From: DAIDKA01 sp049792815
GTDB lineage: Bacteria > Pseudomonadota > Gammaproteobacteria > Steroidobacterales > Steroidobacteraceae
Length of the DNA: 11,332 nucleotides
Assembly (NCBI GenBank): GCA_049792815.1
Contig: JBARBG010000164.1
Span: forward strand, 1-11,332
Reading direction: 5' to 3'
Shown here one piece after another: positions 6,409 to 11,332 of the stretch. Numbering within the stretch: the first letter of the stretch is position 1; every line of letters starts with the position of its first letter. Position numbers and translations under genes: made by a program. A model generated the notes under the pieces. The model was not told the origin of the DNA and did no database searches. It worked only from the letters and a program-made list of their open reading frames with translations.

Positions 6409-6741
6409 CGCGGTGTCGTCGGTCTCGCCGGTGCGGATGCGGATGACGCGCTGGATGTCAGTGATGAAAATCTTGCCATCGCCGACCTTGCCGGTCTTGG
6501 CCGACTTGAGTATCGCCTCGACGACCTGATCCGCCAGATCGCTGCGCACCGCCACCTCGATGCGGGTCTTGGGCACAAAATCCACCACATATTCAGCGCC
6601 GCGGTACAGCTCGGTATGGCCGCGTTGCCGGCCAAATCCTTTTACTTCCGTGACAGTCATTCCCGAAACGCCGATGTCAGAGAGCGCGGCGCGCACGTCG
6701 TCGAGCTTGAACGGCTTGATGATTGCGGTGACCAGTTTCAT
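6403..6741 (-). CDS. glnK: Nitrogen regulatory protein P-II (GlnB/GlnK family)
   Basis: The 112-residue length is standard for P-II. These trimeric cytoplasmic proteins sense 2-oxoglutarate and ATP/ADP and control glutamine synthetase adenylylation, NtrB/NtrC signalling and the ammonium channel AmtB. Visible landmarks are the N-terminal MKLVTAIIKPFKLDDVRAAL, the T-loop GHTELYRGAEY with the uridylylation residue Tyr51, VGDGKIFI (the B-loop region), and the C-terminal signature VIRIRTGETDDTAL. Between GlnB and GlnK, the MKLVTAIIKPFKLDD start and a sigma-54-type promoter favour GlnK. The usual amtB partner is not next to it, so the symbol is uncertain and glnB is possible. A GGGA ribosome site lies 9 nt before the ATG. 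The [2Fe-2S] ferredoxin gene follows downstream on the same strand. Confidence 0.96.
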   Translation of the reverse strand: MKLVTAIIKPFKLDDVRAALSDIGVSGMTVTEVKGFGRQRGHTELYRGAEYVVDFVPKTRIEVAVRSDLADQVVEAILKSAKTGKVGDGKIFITDIQRVIRIRTGETDDTAL

Positions 6742-6797
6742 GTTGTTAATTCCCGTCCAGGTACTTATAGGCCATGTTACTCAGGCTTGAGCATTTT

Positions 6798-6813
6798 TGC
6801 AGTTTTCATGCCA
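6798..6813 (-). promoter_or_regulatory. Sigma-54 (RpoN) promoter of the P-II gene
   Basis: On the minus strand TGGCATGAAAACTGCA has the invariant GG-N10-GC spacing. It differs from TGGCAC-G-N4-TTGCA at two positions. The -24 GG is at 6812-6811 and the -12 GC at 6800-6799. Transcription would start near 6787, giving a leader of about 46 nt. RpoN control of P-II genes is well known in proteobacteria, so the context supports the call. Confidence 0.68.
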
Positions 6814-6866
6814 CGGGCGAGGAAATCTGAAAATCACTGGTTTTCAGGGCTCCTCGCGTTTCGCCG

Positions 6867-6931
6867 CAGTGCGATGCGCACTGTTGCAGAGCGTCGTCGC
6901 GAAAGATCCGCCCCGACTTGGTGCGATGCGC
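6867..6931. promoter_or_regulatory. Possible enhancer sites upstream of the P-II sigma-54 promoter
   Basis: A perfect dyad CAGTGCG-ATG-CGCACTG lies at 6867-6883. Its core GTGCGATGCGC recurs at 6921-6931, exactly 52 bp (about five helical turns) away in the same orientation. Overlapping the second copy, CGCACCAAGTCGGGGCG (6909-6925, minus strand) matches 11 of 17 bases of the NtrC site TGCACCAAAATGGTGCA. The distance of about 55-120 bp upstream of -24 suits an activator, but the binding protein is a guess. Confidence 0.35.
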
Positions 6932-7189
6932 GCGGACCCAGCCAGCCGGGCCGGTCAGCGCCGGGTCGGCGCGGGCGCGCTCCTGATTCTTCCGCCGCCA
7001 ACCCGGGCCTTAGCGGCCCCCGCCAGGCGGTGCTTGCAGAAGATTCACCACAGCGCAATCTCAAGTCTTTAATATCGCTCTGCCGTAGCGTGAATTCCGC
7101 ACCTGTAACGCTTGTTGATAATTCAACACTATGACTCACGGCACTTACTGGAATCCAGCCACGCTGAGGCTGAAAGCAGCGGGAGGAAT

Positions 7190-7792
7190 ATGGCGCGCGG
7201 CCTGCGGCACGATCGTCTGATGCGGGTTTCACATTCCCACGTTGCGGCGACTGCGCGCGACGACAACCAGGAAAACCAGATAATTGCGCTGCGCCTGATG
7301 CAGCATCCGGGGACCTACTCCGACTGGGAACACCGCCACTCCCGGCTCATGCAGCAGGTCTGCCAGCCGACAAGGATGCGCGCCCAGATCATCAAGATGC
7401 GCGAAACCACCCTGAGCCTTATACACCGGCGCTGCGTGTTCGAGTATCTGCGCGATCGCCGGATCACCGGTGCCATGCGTCATCGCTACATCGCGCTATT
7501 CTACGGCGCCCGCGATTACGCCACCTCGATGGTCATCGAACACGGGCACTACACCTGCAGTTCGGTCAGCGCCTCCTGTTCACGCTTCATCGGGTCGGAG
7601 GTGCTGGGCGATCCGGCTTTTGAGGCGCCGCTCGCCGCCTACGAGCAGTGGTACGGCGAATACTTCCGGGTGTTCTGCGATTTGCAGCTCATGGGCGCGG
7701 AAACTGAGAGCACCGCCTGCGAAAAGGCGCTCTTGCCCTACCTTAAGGAGCGCGCCTGCCTGGCGCGCGAACGGCTGATTCACCTGCGGTAG
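7190..7792 (+). CDS. Uncharacterised cytoplasmic protein, probably helical
   Basis: I do not recognise this 200-residue protein. The start chosen is the ATG preceded by GGGAGGA, though the spacer is short (3-4 nt). An in-frame ATG at 7220 and a TTG at 7112 are alternatives. The sequence is rich in Arg, His and Cys (seven cysteines: 58, 82, 123, 130, 163, 177, 190) and appears mostly helical. The N-terminal 35 residues are polar and probably flexible. A more ordered core from about 60 to 200 contains aromatic clusters such as RYIALFYGARDY (99-110) and YEQWYGEYFRVF (151-162). No signal peptide, membrane segment or enzyme motif is visible, and the cysteines do not form CxxC pairs. It stands alone: 448 bp of non-coding DNA upstream, and the convergent gshA stop 17 bp downstream. 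Confidence 0.75.
   Translation: MARGLRHDRLMRVSHSHVAATARDDNQENQIIALRLMQHPGTYSDWEHRHSRLMQQVCQPTRMRAQIIKMRETTLSLIHRRCVFEYLRDRRITGAMRHRYIALFYGARDYATSMVIEHGHYTCSSVSASCSRFIGSEVLGDPAFEAPLAAYEQWYGEYFRVFCDLQLMGAETESTACEKALLPYLKERACLARERLIHLR
7750..7768. terminator. GC hairpin near the 3' ends of the unknown gene and gshA
   Basis: GCGCGCC (7750-7756) and GGCGCGC (7762-7768) form a perfect 7-bp stem with loop TGCCT. It lies inside the last codons of the plus-strand gene and 41 bp past the stop of gshA on the minus strand. No T-run is present, so a terminator role is only possible. Confidence 0.25.
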
Positions 7793-7809
7793 CCGACCGC
7801 CCGCCCAGG

Positions 7810-9435
7810 TCAGGCTTTGAGGTCCGAGAAATACTTCGCTAGATAGGCTTCGAAGGAAATCCTGTCGGACGCCTCGATTTCGCGCTGCGCACGCAGCGAT
7901 TCCTCGGCCTCGGCCGACAGTTCCGACAGGCGTTGCGGATTCGGCGTATGCAGGTCGCGAAAGTACGCCTTGTGCATGGTCGACATGCGCAGGGCAAGAT
8001 CGACGAAGGACTCCCCGGTGCTGCGCAGCTCCTCGAGCAGGCGCGCCGAGGGCGTCAGCCGAACCTCCTCAAGCTTGGCCACCTGCGCGGCCAGCGCCGC
8101 GGCATAGGGTTTGGCCGGATCGCCCCGGTCGAGCACTTCACATATTCCGGTCATCGAGTCGAGGAGTTCGCCGGCCCAGGCTTGCAGGCTGACGGCCCGA
8201 CCGTCGCGCGACAGGGTCAGGCCCGGCTCGCGGCCACGCCGTGCCACCGTCAGGTGGTTTTCATCCAGCAGGGCCTGCTCGTTCTCATCGATGGGCGGAC
8301 TGTCCTTCAGGACACACAGCGCGAGAAAGGCCTCGAGGAAGCGCATCTTGATCTGGTTGACGCCCACCGGATCGAAGGCGCTGACATCCAGCGCCCGCAC
8401 CTCGACGTATTCCACGCCGGCGCGCAGCAGCGCCCGGGTGGGCCGCTCGCCGGAGTCCGCCACCCGCTTCGGGCGGATGAAGCTGTAGTACTCGTTCTCG
8501 ATCTGCAGGATGTTCGCGTTCAGCTGCCGATATTCGCCGTCCACCTTGACGCCCATTGCCTCATAGGCCGGATGCGGCGTGCTGATGGCGCGGGTCAAGT
8601 CGCGCACATATTCCTCGAGGCTGTTGACCGATACCGAAAGCCCCGACTGGTTGCGGTTGCGGTAGCCGATGTCGCTCATGCGCAGCGACGTGGCATAGGG
8701 TTCATACAGCGTATCGCGCGTGAGTTCCGGGAGACTGATGTCGCGGCCGGCGACAAAGGAACGGCTCAGCACCGGGGAGACGCCGAACAGGTACAGGACA
8801 ATCCAGCCGTAGCGACGGTAGTTGCGCAGCAGCTCGAAATAGCCGCTGGAGATGAAGGCCTGGCCGTGTTCGTGGGAACCGCGCAGCTGCGGATAGGCTT
8901 CCCAGAACTTCGCCGGGAACGAATAGTTGAAATGCACGCCGGAGATCGCCTGCATCATGCGCCCGTAGCGCAGCCCCAGGCCGCGGCGATAGATACTTTT
9001 CATCTGCGCGACGTTGGAGCGGCCATACTCGGCGATGGGAATGCTTTCGTCCGAATCGATCCTGCCGGGCATGCTGGTCGCCCACAGCAGCTCATCGCCC
9101 AGGTGGCTGTAGATGAACTGGTGCAGATCCAGAAGGTACTGCAGCAGCTCCCAGCTGTGGACGAAGGGCGGGGTGACCAGTTCGATCAGCGACTCGGAGA
9201 AATCGGTGGTGATGTGCTCATTGGTCAGGGCCGAGCCGAGCGCCCGCGGATGGCGGGTCTGGGCGAGCTGGCCGTCCGGGCGCACCCGCAGCGATTCCTT
9301 CTCGGCGCCTTTGCGGCCGCCTTGCAATACCTCAGGCTCCCCACAATTCATGAGGGCAGACAGGCGGCGCTCGAAGACTCGGTCGACTCGGTTTCGGGTC
9401 ACTGGGGTGCCGGGTTGGGGCATTGAGCGCGGCAT
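7810..9435 (-). CDS. gshA: Glutamate-cysteine ligase (gamma-glutamylcysteine synthetase)
   Basis: The enzyme joins glutamate and cysteine using ATP, the first and limiting step of glutathione synthesis (EC 6.3.2.2). It aligns with E. coli GshA (518 residues) along its length. Landmarks include KGAEKESLRV (42-51, E. coli RGLERETLRV), ALGSALTNEHITTDFSESLIE (65-85), MQAISGVHFNYSFP (161-174), ELLRNYRRYGWIVLYLFG (201-218), PYATSLRMSDIGY (246-258), QIENEYYSFIRPKR (311-324), VEYVEVRALD (341-350) and GREPGLTL (401-408). The product is 541 residues from the ATG at 9435, with GGGG 4 nt upstream. An in-frame ATG at 9423 (537 residues) is equally possible. The frame stays open far upstream through the antisense of the thiolase gene; that part is not coding because homology begins here. 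The gene is divergent from the thiolase (63-bp gap). The protein is cytoplasmic and soluble. Confidence 0.96.
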   Translation of the reverse strand: MPRSMPQPGTPVTRNRVDRVFERRLSALMNCGEPEVLQGGRKGAEKESLRVRPDGQLAQTRHPRALGSALTNEHITTDFSESLIELVTPPFVHSWELLQYLLDLHQFIYSHLGDELLWATSMPGRIDSDESIPIAEYGRSNVAQMKSIYRRGLGLRYGRMMQAISGVHFNYSFPAKFWEAYPQLRGSHEHGQAFISSGYFELLRNYRRYGWIVLYLFGVSPVLSRSFVAGRDISLPELTRDTLYEPYATSLRMSDIGYRNRNQSGLSVSVNSLEEYVRDLTRAISTPHPAYEAMGVKVDGEYRQLNANILQIENEYYSFIRPKRVADSGERPTRALLRAGVEYVEVRALDVSAFDPVGVNQIKMRFLEAFLALCVLKDSPPIDENEQALLDENHLTVARRGREPGLTLSRDGRAVSLQAWAGELLDSMTGICEVLDRGDPAKPYAAALAAQVAKLEEVRLTPSARLLEELRSTGESFVDLALRMSTMHKAYFRDLHTPNPQRLSELSAEAEESLRAQREIEASDRISFEAYLAKYFSDLKA

Positions 9436-9498
9436 CTTGCCCCGGTTTAGTGCCAATCTCAAACCGACGTGGCATTCTTGCGCCATAACGGAGGCCAT
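9436..9498. other. 63-bp divergent region between gshA and the thiolase gene
   Basis: The gap must serve both genes. On the minus strand TTGAGA is a -35-like hexamer, but no matching -10 lies at proper spacing before the gshA start. On the plus strand GGAGG (9490-9494) is the thiolase ribosome site. I see no clear promoter for either gene. Confidence 0.4.
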
Positions 9499-10791
9499 AT
9501 GCTCGTAGGCTCGCAGGTTCGACGCGTCGCGATCGTCGGCGGGGTGCGCATCCCCTTCGCCCGCGCCTATGGCGCCTATGCCACCGCCGGCAACCAGGAC
9601 ATGCTGACGGAGACGCTCCGGGCGCTGGTCACGCGCTTCAAGCTCAGCGGCGAACACCTGGGCGATGTCATCGCCGGGGCGGTCATCAAGCACTCCCGGG
9701 ACTACAACCTGGTGCGCGAGAGCGTGCTGTCCTGCGGCCTCGCGCCCTCGACGCCTGGCCTGGACATCCAGCGCGCCTGCGGGACCGGCCTGGAAGCGGC
9801 GATCCTGGTGGGCAACAAGATTGCGCTGGGACAGATGGAAGCCGGCATCGCCGGCGGTGTGGATTCCATCAGCGACCCGCCCATCGTCTACCCACGCTCC
9901 TATCAGCAGCTGCTGCTGCGCAGTTACATGGGCCGTTCGGCGCTGGCCCGGATCAAGCCCTTCCTCGGCCTGCGCCCACGCCACTTCAAACCCGTGATGC
10001 TGGGCGTGGTGGAGCCGCGTACCGGCCTGTCGATGGGTCAGAGCATGGAGCTGACCGCCCAGAGATGGCATATCACCCGTGCGGCGCAGGATGAACTGGC
10101 CTACGAAAGCCACCGCAAGGCCGCTGCCGCCTGGAAGGAAGGCTTCTACGAGGACCTGGTGGTGCCCTTCAGGGGCCTCGCCACCGACAACAATATGCGT
10201 GCGGATACCAGCCCGGAAAAGCTCGCGAAGCTGCGTCCCGTTTTCGACCTGACCGCCGCCGGAACCCTGACCGCGGGCAACAGCACCCCCCTGACCGACG
10301 GCGCCAGCGCCGTACTGTTGGCCTCCGAGGAGTGGGCGCGGGCCCATGGCCTGCCGGTGCTGGCATACCTGTCCTATGGCAAGGCGTGGGCGGTCGATTT
10401 TGCCACCGGCACCGAGGGACTGCTCATGGCGCCGGCCTATGCCGTAGCGGCCATGCTCAAAGATGCCGGCCTCGGGCTGGGTGACTTCGACTACTACGAG
10501 CTGCACGAGGCCTTTGCGGCCCAGGTGCTGGCCACCCTGGCGGCCTGGGAATCCGACGAGTACTGCCGCGACGCACTCAAACTGCCCAAGGCCCTGGGCA
10601 GCATCAATCGGGCGCGTCTGAATGTGAAGGGCGGCAGCGTGGCGCTGGGACATCCCTTTGCCGCAACCGGCACGCGCATCGTCGCGAGCCTCGCCAAGAT
10701 TCTCAGCGCCGACCGGGGTGCCAAGCGCGGCCTGGTGTCGGTCTGTACCGCAGGCGGCATGGGCGTGACAGCAATTCTTGAGCGCACATAA
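9499..10791 (+). CDS. fadI: Thiolase, FadI-like acetyl-CoA C-acyltransferase
   Basis: Thiolases cleave 3-ketoacyl-CoA with CoA to release acetyl-CoA, or run in reverse to condense acetyl-CoA. The 430-residue length and HEAF motif suit the FadI/trifunctional-enzyme beta-subunit branch, where 3-ketoacyl-CoA thiolysis in beta-oxidation is expected. Active-site residues are all present: Cys94 in RACGTGLEAA (acyl-enzyme nucleophile), His336 in ELHEAFAAQ, His385 in ALGHPFAATG and Cys416 in VCTAGGMG (general base). The ATG at 9499 has GGAGG 4 nt upstream. An in-frame ATG ten codons earlier has no such site and the N-terminus VRRVAIVGGVRIPF fits this start. The usual hydratase/dehydrogenase partner (fadJ) is not next to it, so the symbol rests on sequence style only, and a broader acetyl-CoA acetyltransferase role is possible. 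Divergent from gshA and followed by the coiled-coil gene after 41 bp. Confidence 0.93.
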   Translation: MLVGSQVRRVAIVGGVRIPFARAYGAYATAGNQDMLTETLRALVTRFKLSGEHLGDVIAGAVIKHSRDYNLVRESVLSCGLAPSTPGLDIQRACGTGLEAAILVGNKIALGQMEAGIAGGVDSISDPPIVYPRSYQQLLLRSYMGRSALARIKPFLGLRPRHFKPVMLGVVEPRTGLSMGQSMELTAQRWHITRAAQDELAYESHRKAAAAWKEGFYEDLVVPFRGLATDNNMRADTSPEKLAKLRPVFDLTAAGTLTAGNSTPLTDGASAVLLASEEWARAHGLPVLAYLSYGKAWAVDFATGTEGLLMAPAYAVAAMLKDAGLGLGDFDYYELHEAFAAQVLATLAAWESDEYCRDALKLPKALGSINRARLNVKGGSVALGHPFAATGTRIVASLAKILSADRGAKRGLVSVCTAGGMGVTAILERT

Positions 10792-10792
10792 T
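10765..10792 (+). promoter_or_regulatory. Sigma-70 promoter of the right-edge gene
   Basis: GTGACA (10765-10770) and CATAAT (10787-10792) each match the consensus at five of six positions with a 16-bp spacer. They lie within the 3' end of the thiolase gene. Transcription would start near 10799, about 34 nt before the ATG of the next gene. Confidence 0.55.
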
Positions 10793-10801
10793 ATGATGTG
10801 G

Positions 10802-10821
10802 GTCGGCACTTCATGCCCGAC
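10802..10821 (+). other. Leader hairpin before the right-edge gene
   Basis: GTCGGCA (10802-10808) pairs with TGCCCGAC (10814-10821) with a one-base bulge and a 5-nt loop. It would form at the very 5' end of the predicted transcript, where it could stabilise the RNA or affect ribosome access. No Shine-Dalgarno precedes the ATG at 10833. Confidence 0.35.
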
Positions 10822-10832
10822 ACGATCCACCG

Positions 10833-11332
10833 ATGGCATCTGAACAAGATCTGCGCCAGAAATATCGAGAAGTCCTGGCGCAGCTGGAGTCGCAGGAAGC
10901 GCAGTCCGGCCAGCTCGAGGGCTGCCTGCGACTGCTGATCGGCCGACTGTGCCTGGCCGGCCGCGGCCGCGATGTCCGCCTCGATGAGGAACTGCGCAAG
11001 ATCGGCAACCTGACCCGCAATCGGCTGGAGATCGTGCAGATCAATGCGGCACTGGAACCCCTGACGCGCGCTGTTGCGGCGCTGGACCAGATCAGTTCGG
11101 ATACGGCCACAATGCTGCGCGGGTCGGATCCCCAGGCCACGGAGTCCACCGCCAATCGGCACGCAGCCGGAATCGCTGCCGGGCCAGAATCTGCGCCAGC
11201 GGCGCCAGCGGCAGCACCTGCAGCGCCGGCGGTGACGGCCCCGGCGACGAAGGGCGCCCCACCGCTGTCGACGACCCTGACTCAGCGAGCGCTGCACGCC
11301 ACCACCCAGACCACCCGGGTGCCGGCGTCGGC
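10833..11332 (+). CDS. Partial protein, probable diguanylate cyclase N-terminal coiled-coil region
   Basis: The frame opens at the ATG at 10833 and runs off the right edge after 166 residues. Residues 1 to about 85 (starting MASEQDLRQKYREVLAQLES) form a charged, leucine-rich helix pair. The patterns LRQKYREVLAQLESQEA, CLRLLIGRLCLAGRG and LDEELRKIGNLTR resemble the coiled-coil domain at the N-terminus of many gammaproteobacterial GGDEF diguanylate cyclases. Residues about 97-166 are a low-complexity Ala/Pro/Thr linker. The catalytic GGDEF domain, if present, lies outside the window, so the assignment to cyclic-di-GMP synthesis is inference. No signal peptide is seen. The start lacks a Shine-Dalgarno, but a good promoter lies upstream and the homologous-looking helix begins right at this Met. 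Confidence 0.7.
   Translation, partial: MASEQDLRQKYREVLAQLESQEAQSGQLEGCLRLLIGRLCLAGRGRDVRLDEELRKIGNLTRNRLEIVQINAALEPLTRAVAALDQISSDTATMLRGSDPQATESTANRHAAGIAAGPESAPAAPAAAPAAPAVTAPATKGAPPLSTTLTQRALHATTQTTRVPAS

Larger units (their letters stand above)
6742..7189. other. 448-bp non-coding region between the P-II gene and an unknown gene
   Basis: No credible gene lies here; open frames have no ribosome sites and odd composition. The left 100 bp are AT-richer and hold the P-II leader, a sigma-54 promoter and a small hairpin (CTGAAAA at 6827-6833 with TTTTCAG at 6841-6847). The middle is GC-rich with repeated GTGCGATGCGC motifs. The right end is AT-richer again, with an inverted repeat TGTTGA-TAAT-TCAACA (7113-7128). 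A good sigma-70 promoter for the plus-strand gene was not found. Confidence 0.6.

Noticed and set aside
6834..7232. A 132-residue minus-strand open frame in the non-coding region upstream of the P-II gene
   Set aside because: Arg/Ser/Pro-rich low-quality sequence, no ribosome site, overlaps the start of the better supported plus-strand gene.
9463..9475. TGGCATTCTTGCG as a possible sigma-54 site before the thiolase gene
   Set aside because: The GG and GC are only 7 bp apart instead of 10, so the spacing rule fails.
9436..10839. An open frame on the minus strand that extends gshA upstream to give a protein of about 1009 residues
   Set aside because: The extension is antisense to the thiolase gene, has Gly/His/Gln-rich shadow composition, and GshA homology begins only at about 9400. 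It reflects codon bias in GC-rich DNA.

Overview
The window is GC-rich, gene-dense bacterial DNA. The gene set is an E. coli-type glutamate-cysteine ligase, a FadI-like thiolase, a P-II protein with a sigma-54-type promoter, an RT0821/Lpp0805-like surface protein, and the coiled-coil N-terminus typical of gammaproteobacterial diguanylate cyclases. This points to a gammaproteobacterium, perhaps of the Steroidobacter/Nevskia type. That placement is inference from gene content and protein style. No mobile element, CRISPR array, rRNA or tRNA was seen.

Left part (1-3487): a protein of unknown function runs off the left edge on the minus strand. Upstream of it on the same strand is an alpha/beta-hydrolase whose catalytic serine and histidine both look replaced. 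A divergent region with a 14-bp palindrome separates it from a small plus-strand lipoprotein. Next come a minus-strand two-domain VOC (glyoxalase-fold) protein with a roughly 96-residue histone-H1-like lysine tail, and a plus-strand exported surface-antigen-like protein.

Middle part (3495-6741): the catalytic (ilvB/ilvI type) and regulatory (ilvH/ilvN type) subunits of acetolactate synthase are adjacent but divergently transcribed from an 80-bp gap, instead of forming the usual operon. A thioredoxin-like [2Fe-2S] ferredoxin and a P-II nitrogen regulator follow on the minus strand. A GG-N10-GC sigma-54 promoter lies just upstream of the P-II gene, with candidate enhancer sites beyond it. A 448-bp non-coding stretch then leads to an unrecognised 200-residue helical protein.

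Right part (7190-11332): that unknown gene converges on gshA (glutathione synthesis, step one). gshA is divergent from a FadI-type thiolase (fatty-acid beta-oxidation). After the thiolase, a near-consensus sigma-70 promoter precedes a truncated gene, probably for a diguanylate cyclase.

Most genes are core metabolism: branched-chain amino acids, nitrogen sensing, glutathione and fatty acids. The layout is unusual, with nine strand switches across thirteen genes, so most genes must be transcribed singly. I see no defence island or clearly new multi-gene system. The most unusual items are the divergent acetolactate synthase pair, the VOC-histone-tail fusion and the degenerate hydrolase.
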